A stretch of DNA of 64,000 nt, from NCBI GenBank assembly GCA_963669415.2, contig CAXXPS010000002.1, positions 434,001 to 498,000 of the forward strand, read 5' to 3'. Position 1 is the first letter of the stretch. Each line of letters opens with the position of its first letter. The notes below the pieces were generated by a model, which saw only the letters and a program-made list of their open reading frames with translations, did no database searches and was not told where the DNA came from. This DNA comes from JAWKWH01 sp963669415 (GTDB lineage Bacteria > Pseudomonadota > Alphaproteobacteria > Rhizobiales > Rhizobiaceae). Below, one piece after another: positions 34,220 through 42,592 of this stretch. The position numbers and the translations under genes were made by a program.

Positions 34220-35996
34220 CGAACATTTCCCCTGGTTCACCCGTTGATTTGGCTGACATTCTTGTCACGTCCCCAGTTTCCAATTCACCCGGACCATCGA
34301 TCGGCAGGCTGATCGAAACGGTTGTGCCGCAACCCGGGGCACTGTCCACCAGCATTTCGCCTTGATGGAGGCTTACCAAGCCCTTGACGAGAGACAGGCC
34401 GAGTCCGGTTCCTTCAAACTGACGCGTATAATCATTCTGCACCTGCATGAATGGCTGGCCAATTCGTTGCAGATCCTCGGCTGAAATGCCTATTCCGTTG
34501 TCGTTGATGTGGAAGCGAAGCCTGTCCTCCTTCACATCGGCATTGATATGAACCCTGCCGCTCTCAGGTGTAAATTTTATGGCGTTAGAAACAAGGTTGA
34601 TCAGAATCTGCTGAACCGCCCGCCGGTCGGCACAAATCTCGCCAACCGATTTATCAATGTCCCGGGTGATCGAGATGTTTTTGGCTTTGGCCTGCAGAAC
34701 CATCATCGAGTGGCACATCTCGATTGCATCGTTGAAAACAAACGGCTCCGGCTCAATCAAATAGTTGCCCGATTCGATTTTCGAGACGTCGAGAATTGCG
34801 TTCACAACAGACAGAAGATGGCTGCCTGATTGACCTATCAGCTCGACATATTCCTTTTGACGCGGATCCGGAAACGGCCCGAACATCTCGTTCTTCAACA
34901 TGTCTGCGAAACCAATGATGGCATTGAGCGGAGTGCGGAGTTCATGGCTGACGGATGCCAGGAACCTGCCCTTGGCGATGTCGGTGCTGTCTGCGCGGTC
35001 GCGTGCCTCTGCCAGTTCGGATTTCAATTCAGCTGTTTCCGGATCATTGCGGACCAGCAACCTCAAGGTGCCGTCGGCAGCATCATCGGGGCTGAACAAA
35101 AATTGCAGCGACTGATAACTGGATTGGCGTTCTCCGCCGTCAACTGAGGGTACCCGCACGCGCAAGTCCACGCTACGCGGAGCGCTGTCTGCGCGCACAT
35201 CGGCAAGCGTGGACATATACTGAACCCGGTCGGTGACGTGAATGCGGTCAAACAAACCCTTACCGAGAAGCAGTGCCGGCGGCACTGCAAATATCGACGC
35301 TGATTTCCGTGTGGCGAATGATATTTCACAGCCGGTATCAACGACCAGCATTGCCGATCCCGATAAATCCGAAGCTTGCTCGAGAATCTGTTCGGAAGTC
35401 ACCTCGCGCGAACTTTCGGCGTCTGGCCCACTAAACCTGATCCACATCGTTGCCGCGTAGATCAAAGGAATGGCCCACAAATGTTCGGAGAAACCGCGCA
35501 CGGTCTCAAGACCACCACCCACCGACAGCAAGGCAAACGCGCAAGCGCCGATGGAGGCCCACCAGCCCTTGTTCGACGTGCCTCGCGAGCGATGCAGCCA
35601 CCAGCACTCAAATGGCGGCGCCAGCAAAAGCAATACCAGGGGCGACTGCAGCAAACCGGAGGCCGAAATGGACAGACCGATGATCAGCGTTGAAACAATC
35701 AACAGGAGCGACTGGACAATCATGACTTTGCCCATGCTCGCAACTACAGCAGCGCCCATCCACGCAGCTGCGAACAACACACAGACCAGCGCCAATAGCG
35801 TTCCGTTTTCGATCGTTCCGAAAAATACCTGGCAAACAAGGCCCGACAGGATGAAAGGTGTGCCGAGCAACACACCTACAAGCCGCCGGTGCGTGCGCCG
35901 TTCATCAGTGTCGGTGACTGCCGGATCGATCAGCCGGTCGCAGGCGGCAGCCAGCCCTTCTGTCCAATGCCCCGAACTGGTACTTGAATTACTCAA
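34194..35996 (-). CDS. DivJ/PdhS-type sensor histidine kinase (cell-cycle type)
   Basis: A 600-residue kinase with about five or six transmembrane segments between 38 and 190, a PAS-like region (about 205-320), the phosphoacceptor H351 (SHELRTPLNAIIGFAD) and an ATPase domain with NDNGIGI and GTGLGLSLVKGLV. The segment EMFGPFPDPRQKEYVELI and the HisKA core are typical of the DivJ/PleC/PdhS group that controls DivK and so cell-cycle progression in alphaproteobacteria. The membrane-spanning N terminus fits DivJ best, but orthology is not proven. The start is TTG; an in-frame stop lies just upstream. It overlaps the peptidoglycan-binding gene by 26 bp. Confidence 0.82.
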   Translation of the reverse strand: MSNSSTSSGHWTEGLAAACDRLIDPAVTDTDERRTHRRLVGVLLGTPFILSGLVCQVFFGTIENGTLLALVCVLFAAAWMGAAVVASMGKVMIVQSLLLIVSTLIIGLSISASGLLQSPLVLLLLAPPFECWWLHRSRGTSNKGWWASIGACAFALLSVGGGLETVRGFSEHLWAIPLIYAATMWIRFSGPDAESSREVTSEQILEQASDLSGSAMLVVDTGCEISFATRKSASIFAVPPALLLGKGLFDRIHVTDRVQYMSTLADVRADSAPRSVDLRVRVPSVDGGERQSSYQSLQFLFSPDDAADGTLRLLVRNDPETAELKSELAEARDRADSTDIAKGRFLASVSHELRTPLNAIIGFADMLKNEMFGPFPDPRQKEYVELIGQSGSHLLSVVNAILDVSKIESGNYLIEPEPFVFNDAIEMCHSMMVLQAKAKNISITRDIDKSVGEICADRRAVQQILINLVSNAIKFTPESGRVHINADVKEDRLRFHINDNGIGISAEDLQRIGQPFMQVQNDYTRQFEGTGLGLSLVKGLVSLHQGEMLVDSAPGCGTTVSISLPIDGPGELETGDVTRMSAKSTGEPGEMFDEAARKQA

Positions 35997-36472
35997 GACG
36001 ACTCACTCACCACATACATTCACTGGCCTTCACGCCGGTCCGCCGGTTTAAGCCGGATCCGTTTGGCCTGCTTCGGCCAAACTGGCACTCAGCCTTTAAA
36101 GAATGGATAAGGCATTGCTCTCAGATCGCTACGATGATGCGAAGTTGAGCAAAATGCGTAGTTTGACGCTCCAAAATGCCGCCATGGTAAACAATTGGTT
36201 TGTGTGATCCCGGATACGGACAGGTGCCTGGAAATCGGAGGGCCATATCCAGATTCCGCTTATTTCCTTTTGATTTCAGTGAAATACGGACTCCGTGCGT
36301 TCTTCTCTTTTGCGAATCCCGATGTATGCCTTCGAAGTGAATCCGCATCCGGACAATTTTGTCGAAAATTTTAATCGAATTGGGCTTGCGGCTGAAATCG
36401 GTCATTGAAGGCAACTGTGCAATGCCTCGAGTGAGGGAATGCGCCGTGCGCGCGAGACAAAGGGAATGCGGG
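35997..36472. other. 476-bp intergenic region with one palindrome
   Basis: No convincing gene is seen between the DivJ-type kinase (minus) and the DUF5330 gene (plus). Open frames on each strand lack ribosome sites and overlap. A perfect 8-bp inverted repeat, GTTTGGCC at 36061-36068 and GGCCAAAC at 36075-36082, lies 65 bp upstream of the kinase start, in its probable promoter or leader. Confidence 0.5.
36061..36082. repeat. Perfect 8-bp palindrome upstream of the DivJ-type kinase gene
   Basis: GTTTGGCC and GGCCAAAC flank a 6-base loop. It may be a leader hairpin or a binding site for a dimeric regulator. There is no T-run on either side. Confidence 0.45.
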
Positions 36473-36778
36473 ATGGGATTTCTCATCAAAGTTGGATTCT
36501 GGCTGGGCCTGGTGCTCGTCTTGATCCCATATGACGGGTCTGCGGGCGAAGGCGAGACGGTCGGGCCATTGCAGGTGATCCATACGGCAAGTTCAGTTGC
36601 CCGCGATTTCTCCGGTATTTGCGAGAGAAAACCCGATACCTGCGAAACTGGCCGGGCAATCCTCAAGACCATGGGCATCCGTGCCCGGGAGGGCGCTCGA
36701 ATTGCCTATGAGGCGCTTGACCGGCACCTGGCTGACGATGAAATTCATACCGGAACCGTTGCGAAGCAAGCTGACTAA
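36473..36778 (+). CDS. DUF5330 domain-containing secreted protein
   Basis: A 101-residue exported or membrane-anchored protein. The N-terminal MGFLIKVGFWLGLVLVLIP hydrophobic segment is typical of DUF5330 proteins of Hyphomicrobiales, as is the mature domain with two Cys in the CxxxPDTC spacing (in ICERKPDTCETG) and a C-terminal ARxGARIAYEAL helix. The function is unknown. The start at 36473 follows GGGA at good spacing; the open frame upstream lacks a ribosome site and its codons look non-coding. It is followed by sufE after 92 bp. Confidence 0.85.
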   Translation: MGFLIKVGFWLGLVLVLIPYDGSAGEGETVGPLQVIHTASSVARDFSGICERKPDTCETGRAILKTMGIRAREGARIAYEALDRHLADDEIHTGTVAKQAD

Positions 36779-36870
36779 TTGTAGCTGGCCGCGCCCATCG
36801 ACAAACAGAATTGTTTCAATCTGGTCGGAACTTGCTCTATATGCAGCGAAAGACCGGATTGCGCGCACCC

Positions 36871-37314
36871 ATGAGCATTGACCTTCAAACAGTGATCGAC
36901 GATTTCGAATTCCTCGACGATTGGGAAGATCGCTACCGGTATGTCATTGAACTTGGCCGCGACCTCGAGCCGCTTGAGGACGATGAACGTAATCAGCAAA
37001 CCAAGGTGCAAGGTTGCGTCAGCCAGGTTTGGCTTGTGACCGAAACAGGAGAAGGCGCTGATCCGGTTTTGAAATTTCGCGGAGATTCAGACGCTCATAT
37101 CGTCCGCGGTCTGGTGGCAATTGTGCTGGCGCTGTTTTCCGGAAAACCGGCTTCGGGCATTATCTCATTGAATGCGGAGGCCACACTCTCGACCCTTGGA
37201 CTGGATGAGCATCTCACACCGCAGCGCGCCAACGGGTTACGCTCCATGATCGGCCGTATCAAACGCGAGGCCGCTTCTGCTCTCGACGGCGCGGTGCAAA
37301 GTGCGGCTCCGTAG
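36871..37314 (+). CDS. sufE: Cysteine desulfuration protein SufE
   Basis: A 147-residue sulfur acceptor that takes persulfide sulfur from SufS for Fe-S cluster assembly. The acceptor Cys is in VQGCVSQVWL, at about residue 50, and the C-terminal segment with HLTPQRANGLRSM matches the family. The length is normal. The start at 36871 was chosen because it aligns with the family N terminus; the frame is open upstream. No other suf gene is in the window. It converges with the DUF6456 gene, 16 bp away. Confidence 0.93.
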   Translation: MSIDLQTVIDDFEFLDDWEDRYRYVIELGRDLEPLEDDERNQQTKVQGCVSQVWLVTETGEGADPVLKFRGDSDAHIVRGLVAIVLALFSGKPASGIISLNAEATLSTLGLDEHLTPQRANGLRSMIGRIKREAASALDGAVQSAAP

Positions 37315-37330
37315 TCAAAGACCTTCGTTG

Positions 37331-38152
37331 CTACCGGGTCAGTGCCGGCCGGTAATCATCAGCGCCCCAATGCAGGATCGTGCGCCTGGTTTCATTGTGA
37401 ACCGAAACAAATCCATAATGGCGGGCAAGGGATGCCAGTGCCGTCTTCAGTACGACTTTAGCTGAGCGCACGGGCCAACCGCGCTCAGACTCCACATCTG
37501 ACAAACCTTTCAAAAAACAACATATGTCGATCAGGACACCTGACAATTCAGGTCCCACTGAAGCAAGTGCTTCCTCGACCCGTATTCGGGCGGACATTGC
37601 CGTATCGGTTATATCGGTCTTGCTGCCTGACCGGGTCTGTGACTTGCAGGTGGGTTCGCACCAGTCGATCCCCAATCTCGGCACCATCTGGCCACGCGTG
37701 AAATCGCTGCGCAATCTTTCCCCTGCCTGGAACTCGCCGGTGGCGAGAAAGGGGTGCCCAGACCGGGTCTTCATCTTTGACAGTCTGGACAGTGGAGATT
37801 CAGCCAAATTGATCTCAACAGATTCAATCAAGCCATTGTCCAAGCGGAAAGGTTTGTTCGCAACATCTCCATGCTGTTTTGAAAAATCCGGATTTCCTGA
37901 CATCTCGCGGCGCAGCTTTGCCTTGGTCGCAGCAGTCGGTTTCAACACCGTATTGGCTCGAACAGCCAAGCCTCGCGATACCATTTTCCGGCAAGTCAGT
38001 TCCGATGTGGTAATTGCGCCGCGGTTCGGGTCAGACAACAATAGGTACCCGGGTTTGGTGCTGGGTTCGACTTTCACCGGCCCGGACGCCAGGAATCGAA
38101 CAACACGGCGGATCTGTTTTTCGGAGACTGCTGGTCTGTTGGTTTCCCCCAT
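37331..38152 (-). CDS. DUF6456 domain-containing protein
   Basis: A 273-residue cytoplasmic protein. The N-terminal half resembles a winged-helix fold (the LTCRKMVSRGLAVRAN stretch). The C-terminal region with EALASVGPELSGVLIDICCFLKGL and ARHYGFV is the DUF6456 domain, common next to DnaA domain IV-like genes in Hyphomicrobiales. Function unknown; a DNA-related role is inferred. It starts 5 bp after the HdaB-like gene on the same strand, so the two are almost certainly co-transcribed. Confidence 0.8.
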   Translation of the reverse strand: MGETNRPAVSEKQIRRVVRFLASGPVKVEPSTKPGYLLLSDPNRGAITTSELTCRKMVSRGLAVRANTVLKPTAATKAKLRREMSGNPDFSKQHGDVANKPFRLDNGLIESVEINLAESPLSRLSKMKTRSGHPFLATGEFQAGERLRSDFTRGQMVPRLGIDWCEPTCKSQTRSGSKTDITDTAMSARIRVEEALASVGPELSGVLIDICCFLKGLSDVESERGWPVRSAKVVLKTALASLARHYGFVSVHNETRRTILHWGADDYRPALTR

Positions 38153-38157
38153 CCGAC

Positions 38158-38583
38158 CTACCCGCCGTGATACTTCAATGCTGCAGACGCGATCCGTTCA
38201 AAAGCGCTGACAATTTCGTCAAATTCCTGGTCATCGCGCAAATCCTCGATCACGTGACAGGCGTGGACAACGGTGGTGCGGTCTCGTCCGAAAGCATTGC
38301 CGATTTCGGACATCTTCAATCCGAACACCACGTGACACACATACATGGCAATCTGCCGAATGCGCGACACATCCAGTGTGGAACGGCCTGAATCCCGCAA
38401 TTGCCTGCCGCTCACATTGAACATGGCTGACGCGATGTCGAGGACACAATCGCAAAGAATGGCGGCGCCTTCCCTGCGGCCGTTGCGGACAGTTCCAGTG
38501 CCCCTTTCTCTTCCTGCATTGAACTGGGGTTGCACCGGCAAATTATCCCGTAACCGCGTTTTGATCGAACGTTGAGGACGCAA
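38158..38583 (-). CDS. DnaA domain IV-like protein (HdaB-like candidate)
   Basis: A 141-residue protein whose C-terminal 90 residues match the DNA-binding domain IV of DnaA: a helix, then the RQIAMYVCHVVFGLKMSEIG segment and the signature GRDRTTVVHACHVIEDL, which in DnaA reads the DnaA box. The AAA+ ATPase and N-terminal domains are absent. HdaB of Caulobacter is a conserved domain IV-like protein reported to affect regulatory inactivation of DnaA; this gene is a candidate homologue. The start is a TTG with AGGAG eight bases before it, and no ATG is available before the domain. It is followed by the DUF6456 gene. Confidence 0.8.
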   Translation of the reverse strand: MRPQRSIKTRLRDNLPVQPQFNAGRERGTGTVRNGRREGAAILCDCVLDIASAMFNVSGRQLRDSGRSTLDVSRIRQIAMYVCHVVFGLKMSEIGNAFGRDRTTVVHACHVIEDLRDDQEFDEIVSAFERIASAALKYHGG

Positions 38584-38779
38584 GTGTGAAACTCCTGAGA
38601 AAAGGAATTTCTTCTTATAGCCGCCATACCACTGTATGTGAACAAAACAGGAACATTTTCATCGGATATTTCGCTTATCTAATTGTTTTTGTTAACTATT
38701 CTTTGATTTCACCGTTCAATTTTGTCCACGCCGAATGCAGATGCCCCAAAAATACTCGGATTTTCAGGAACAGGATTCC
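38584..38779. promoter_or_regulatory. AT-rich divergent promoter region
   Basis: This 196-bp gap separates the HdaB-like gene (minus) from a small conserved gene (plus) and is strongly AT-rich around 38640-38720, with runs such as TTGTTTTTGTTAAC. It should hold two divergent promoters. No well-spaced hexamer pair could be picked with confidence. Confidence 0.45.
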
Positions 38780-39079
38780 ATGACAGTCAGAAGTTTATCA
38801 GGGCAAAAAAGCCGATCAGCTATCCGAGCAGAGAAGAACCATGCCGTAGGCACCAGTGGTCAGGCATATTGTTTCGCCTTACTTGGGATTGACCCGGCGA
38901 AATGCCATGAACTTGCCGGCGAAGAAAGAAAACGCCTGGTTCGCAGAATTGACCGGATGATCTGCCGTGAGCGGCAAAAGGGAATTGGCGGGCTTTGGAG
39001 CTATGATCTCAATCGTCATATCGCGCTGAAACAACTTCGCGAGTGGCTCAAAATTCGCGAAACCAGCGCCTCGGCCTGA
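38780..39079 (+). CDS. Small conserved hypothetical protein
   Basis: A 99-residue basic, cytoplasmic protein that I do not recognise. The C-terminal half is helical and rich in Arg/Lys (RRIDRMICRERQ, then DLNRHIALKQLREWLK), which suggests nucleic-acid or protein binding. The ATG at 38780 has AGGA sites upstream; the frame is open for 15 codons before it. It converges with mucR and is divergent from the HdaB-like gene. Confidence 0.65.
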   Translation: MTVRSLSGQKSRSAIRAEKNHAVGTSGQAYCFALLGIDPAKCHELAGEERKRLVRRIDRMICRERQKGIGGLWSYDLNRHIALKQLREWLKIRETSASA

Positions 39080-39124
39080 TTGCGGTGAGCCATCCGTAAT
39101 GCAGAAAGACTAGAGCAAAAAAAA

Positions 39125-39144
39125 GCGGCGCCAAACGGCGCCGC
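39125..39144 (-). terminator. Rho-independent terminator of mucR
   Basis: GCGGCGCC at 39125-39132 and GGCGCCGC at 39137-39144 form a perfect 8-bp G+C-rich stem with a 4-base loop. Read on the minus strand it is followed at once by eight T residues (39117-39124), a textbook intrinsic terminator 31 bp beyond the mucR stop. Confidence 0.9.
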
Positions 39145-39175
39145 AATTATCATACGCAAAATTACACTCGGGAGG

Positions 39176-39598
39176 TTACTTTCCCTTGCGCTTGCGGCCA
39201 AGGCCCATCTTTTTGGCCAGGGCTGAGCGGGCGGCAGCGTAGTTCGGCGCTACCATCGGGTAGTTAACGTCCAGTCCCCACTTTTCACGGTATTGTTCCG
39301 GCGTGAGGCCGTAATGCGTCATCAGGTGTCTTTTCAAAGACTTGAATTTCTTTCCGTCTTCCAGACAGATAATGTAATCGTCGTGTATCGACTTCTTCGG
39401 ATTAACAGCTGGCTTCGGCTTTTCGGCCGGCGCAGAATCCCTGCCGCCCACGCGTCCAAGCGCTCCATGAACATCCGCGATCAATGCTGGAAGATCTGCG
39501 GCTTGCACCGGATTGTTGCTGACATAGGCGGCTACAACATCAGCTGTCAGCTCAATCAAAGTGTCAGAAGTTTTAAGATCGGATTCTACTACATCCAT
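39176..39598 (-). CDS. mucR: MucR/Ros family transcriptional regulator
   Basis: A 140-residue global regulator of the zinc-finger Ros/MucR family, which in rhizobia and Brucella represses and organises genes for exopolysaccharide, motility and envelope functions and represses itself. The finger is C78-x2-D81-x9-H91-x3-H95 (CLEDGKKFKSLKRHLMTH), with Asp in place of the second Cys of Ros, as in other MucR proteins. The following HYGLTPEQYREKWGL motif and basic GRKRKGK tail complete the domain; the N-terminal region has the oligomerisation helices. An intrinsic terminator follows and a 263-bp AT-rich leader precedes it. Confidence 0.95.
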   Translation of the reverse strand: MDVVESDLKTSDTLIELTADVVAAYVSNNPVQAADLPALIADVHGALGRVGGRDSAPAEKPKPAVNPKKSIHDDYIICLEDGKKFKSLKRHLMTHYGLTPEQYREKWGLDVNYPMVAPNYAAARSALAKKMGLGRKRKGK

Positions 39599-39861
39599 GA
39601 GTTCATGCCCCTTTAGGTTCTCGTCTGTTTAATTGGAGCTTTTGTCCTGTTTCATTCTTATGCCCCGGATCGTGCGCAATTGTTTTGATAGTGTGATTCG
39701 CACGTAAGCGCTTAAATGGGATTATTCGCAGTATATGTCAATTCATTATTTCGATGATCGGTAAATAATTGTGAAGACGGTACTGTAATTCTACACAACC
39801 AATTGGTTAATGGTAATATGAGCCGAAGCAGAAATTGATAATATTTTACGCAACGGAACGA
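39599..39861 (-). promoter_or_regulatory. AT-rich mucR promoter/leader region
   Basis: This 263-bp stretch upstream of mucR is rich in A+T (for example 39720-39850) with many T-A steps, the type of DNA that MucR binds, so autoregulation is likely by analogy with other MucR genes. It also contains the end of the Mrp operon transcript. No open frame or clear hairpin terminator for the Mrp operon is seen. Confidence 0.5.
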
Positions 39862-40248
39862 TCACGCTTTTTTGTTACTAGCCTTTGTTTTTTCTTTGTT
39901 TTCTTTGTTATTACTTGCTGTCACGCCCATCTGATCGAGAACTGAACTTTCCCAGAGTTGGTAACCGGCGGCATATGCGGCCTTGGCAAGCAAATGTGCG
40001 GCAATTGGCGCAGTCAAAAGAAAAAACAGGATGCCCGCGAGGGCGCGGGTGATAATCGCCGTGTCGTTAGCAACAACTGCCAGCGCCAGCAGCATCACCC
40101 CGGATCCAAGTGTTCCTGCCTTTGAGGCAGCATGCATTCGCGAATAGACATCTGGCAAACGCAATAATCCCACAGACGCGACAAGCGCGAACCCGGCACC
40201 GACAATCATCAGCAGGCCCGCAATGTAATTTTGAATGATGTCAATCAT
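39862..40248 (-). CDS. mrpG: Mrp cation/proton antiporter subunit G (PhaG/MnhG)
   Basis: A 128-residue inner-membrane subunit with three transmembrane helices (about 4-25, 38-55 and 60-85). The GLLRLPDVYSRMHAASKAGTLG stretch between the first two helices is diagnostic of MnhG/PhaG. The C-terminal tail is unusually rich in Lys, Asn and Glu. The start at 40248 overlaps mrpF by 8 bp. It is the last gene of mrpABCDEFG, encoding a Na+(K+)/H+ antiporter for alkali and salt tolerance. Confidence 0.94.
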   Translation of the reverse strand: MIDIIQNYIAGLLMIVGAGFALVASVGLLRLPDVYSRMHAASKAGTLGSGVMLLALAVVANDTAIITRALAGILFFLLTAPIAAHLLAKAAYAAGYQLWESSVLDQMGVTASNNKENKEKTKASNKKA

Positions 40249-40558
40249 TGGCGTTGCCCTCGGCGTCGTCAACTTCAGCGCCTTCCCGGTTCATCACAAA
40301 TCGGGCAAACGCGACCGTGGCGAGAAATCCCACAAGACCAAGCGCAATGGCGATGTCGAGATAAAGCGCGTAGCCGGTCATGATCCCGATGACGGCAATA
40401 AATCCGAGCGCGACTGCCACCAACATGTCCAGCGCCAGAATACGGTCAGGCAGTGTCGGCCCTATAACAACCCTCCATACCGTGACCAAAAAGGACAGGC
40501 TGAGGAGAACCAGCGCTATCAAAACAGTGGCGGACAAGAATGTTTCACTGCCAGTCAT
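40241..40558 (-). CDS. mrpF: Mrp antiporter subunit F (PhaF/MnhF)
   Basis: A 105-residue membrane subunit with three helices and the GPTLPDRILALDML motif characteristic of MnhF. The start overlaps mrpE by 4 bp (ATGA type), and the stop overlaps mrpG by 8 bp. The C terminus is acidic. The small subunits E, F and G are needed for assembly and activity of the Mrp complex in other bacteria. Confidence 0.94.
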   Translation of the reverse strand: MTGSETFLSATVLIALVLLSLSFLVTVWRVVIGPTLPDRILALDMLVAVALGFIAVIGIMTGYALYLDIAIALGLVGFLATVAFARFVMNREGAEVDDAEGNAND

Positions 40559-41025
40559 TCAAACGCCTCCAGGATCTTGCGTTCAAAGCCGTCGGCGATG
40601 TCGCGTATCGTTGCTTCAGGATCCGAACAGTCGATGCAGTGCACGTACAATGTTGACCTGTCTTCGGAAACATCGACCGAAAGCGTACCCGGCGTGAGTG
40701 TAATCAGGTTCGCCAGTAATGTGATTTCAAAATCCCGTTTCACCCTCAAAGGATAGGCAAGTATGCCGGGCTGCAGATCCATTTTTGGCGACATGACAAG
40801 CACCGCGACCCGCCACGCCGATAATATCAGTTCGTAGATAAACAGAACCCCAAGCGAAATGATGCGCCGTGCCCGCGCAAAATACCCCAGTGACCCGACT
40901 TGCTCGCGAATGACATAAAGTGCCGCTGTCGACAGGACGAGGCCGAACAAGAGGTTGGCAGGTGAAAATGAGCCGGAAACGGCTGCCCAGATGATTGCCA
41001 GAATGACGTGGTTCACATAGAGCAT
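40555..41025 (-). CDS. mrpE: Mrp antiporter subunit E (PhaE/MnhE)
   Basis: A 156-residue subunit with N-terminal hydrophobic segments (about 4-38 and 57-82) and a cytoplasmic domain bearing the ITLTPGTLSVDVS and LYVHCIDC motifs of MnhE. Its start shares a base with the mrpD stop (position 41025), and it overlaps mrpF by 4 bp, so it is translationally coupled on both sides. Confidence 0.94.
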   Translation of the reverse strand: MLYVNHVILAIIWAAVSGSFSPANLLFGLVLSTAALYVIREQVGSLGYFARARRIISLGVLFIYELILSAWRVAVLVMSPKMDLQPGILAYPLRVKRDFEITLLANLITLTPGTLSVDVSEDRSTLYVHCIDCSDPEATIRDIADGFERKILEAFE

Positions 41026-42587
41026 CAGGGGCCACCCTGCGGGAATACCGCCTCAACATAAGAAGAAGGTTCGAGCAAGCCGGCAGCGGCCGCATCGGTC
41101 AGCAACATCGCCGGTTCCGGATAGATTCCAAGGATGGCAACAGGCACGAGAATTGCCAGTATCGCGGCATATCCAAGGCGCATCTTCGAACCATCAGCAA
41201 CGCCGACATTCTCAGCATCGCCGTTACGCCAGAAGGCAAGGGCGAACACCCTGCCCAGCGCTATCGTCGTCAACAGGCCCGTCACCAGGATCGCTGCGGC
41301 CAGCCACCAGGCTCCCACGTCCAGCGATGCCTTGACGAGAAAGACCTTGGGCCAAAGACCCGACATAGGCGGCAATCCGGATGCCGCCAGTATGAGTAAA
41401 AGCGCTGCACCGGCGAGCAGTGGATTGTCACGATATAATCCGGAAACCTCATGAAGAGAGAAGCTTCCCGACTGTTCACGCATTAGCCCGGCAACAAGAT
41501 AAAGGCCCGTCATCGCCAGCATTGAATGAACCGCGTAGAGCATCGCACCCGACAGGCCCAGCGGGCTCCCCAGCGCCAAACCGGCCATCATCGTGCCGAT
41601 GCCCGAAATGACGACAAAACCCAAAAGCCGCCTGATGTCGGATTGCGCCAGTGCGCCAAGTATCCCGATGATCATCGTTCCAACGGCCACCCAGGCGATG
41701 GTCTGTCCGAGCAAATCCCGTTCAGGCGGCAGTAGCATCACAAGCGTGCGCATCAGCGCATACACACCGACCTTGGTCAGCAATCCTGCGAAAATCGCCG
41801 AGGTGACGATACGCGGTGTGTGATAGGAAGCCGGAAGCCAGAAATTGACCGGAAATGCGGCTGCTTTCATTCCGAATGCCAGCAAATAAAGCCCTGCCAG
41901 GGTCATCAGCGGACCGGTAGCGCGAAGGTCGTCCGCCTTGCGTGCAATATCCGCCATGTTGAGTGTACCGAACGTACCGTAGAGGTAACCGGTCGCGATC
42001 AAAAACAGGGTCGTGGCAACCAGGTTGAGCAACGCGTATTTGGTCGCGCCATCGAGTTGTTCTTTTTCGGAGCCGAGTATCAACAGGCCAAAGGATGATA
42101 TCAGCAGAACTTCAAACCAGACATAAAGGTTGAATATATCGCCAGTCAAAAATGCACCTGCGACGCCCGCCATCATCAGCAGCAGGAAAGGATAGAAGCC
42201 GTATCGGCGCCCGATATTGTTGATGTCCCGGGCCGCGTAGGCGGAGCACACCATTGCGATAAATCCCGAGACTGCCGCAAAAGATGCGCCAAGAATATCG
42301 GCAGAAAAACTGATTCCGAACGGTGGCAGCCAGCGTCCCATGGTCATGACCAACGGACCATCGGAGGCTATGCGCATCAACAGCCCGATCTCGGTCAGAA
42401 ATGTCAATGCAAACGCAATTGTCGCGACGCCGGCGTGAATCCGGGCTTCCTTGCGGAACATCAGCAAAAACGCACCCGCGATCAGCGGGATGGCGACGGG
42501 AGCCACCACAAGCCAATCGCCAAGCGCGACCGGCTCTGTCACCATCGCGCCCGTGATATCTACGGTTTTGCCTGCGTCAGCTGCCAT
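41025..42587 (-). CDS. mrpD: Mrp antiporter subunit D (PhaD/MnhD), proton-translocating
   Basis: A 520-residue polytopic protein related to the ND2/ND4/ND5 proton pumps of complex I, with about 14 transmembrane helices. A conserved Glu in the GWFEV-like segment NLYVWFEVLL and Lys residues in later helices (for example in FGMKAAAFP) mark the proton path. It is one of two large antiporter-like subunits in Mrp, together with MrpA. It ends overlapping mrpE by one base and starts 5 bp after mrpC. Confidence 0.95.
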   Translation of the reverse strand: MAADAGKTVDITGAMVTEPVALGDWLVVAPVAIPLIAGAFLLMFRKEARIHAGVATIAFALTFLTEIGLLMRIASDGPLVMTMGRWLPPFGISFSADILGASFAAVSGFIAMVCSAYAARDINNIGRRYGFYPFLLLMMAGVAGAFLTGDIFNLYVWFEVLLISSFGLLILGSEKEQLDGATKYALLNLVATTLFLIATGYLYGTFGTLNMADIARKADDLRATGPLMTLAGLYLLAFGMKAAAFPVNFWLPASYHTPRIVTSAIFAGLLTKVGVYALMRTLVMLLPPERDLLGQTIAWVAVGTMIIGILGALAQSDIRRLLGFVVISGIGTMMAGLALGSPLGLSGAMLYAVHSMLAMTGLYLVAGLMREQSGSFSLHEVSGLYRDNPLLAGAALLLILAASGLPPMSGLWPKVFLVKASLDVGAWWLAAAILVTGLLTTIALGRVFALAFWRNGDAENVGVADGSKMRLGYAAILAILVPVAILGIYPEPAMLLTDAAAAGLLEPSSYVEAVFPQGGP

Positions 42588-42592
42588 AGACT

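Noticed and set aside
36061..36082. Palindrome considered as a terminator
   Set aside because: No T-run on either strand and it lies upstream, not downstream, of a gene; listed only as a repeat.
36121..36678. 185-codon minus-strand frame over the DUF5330 gene
   Set aside because: Overlaps a recognisable DUF5330 gene on the other strand and has no domain or ribosome site.
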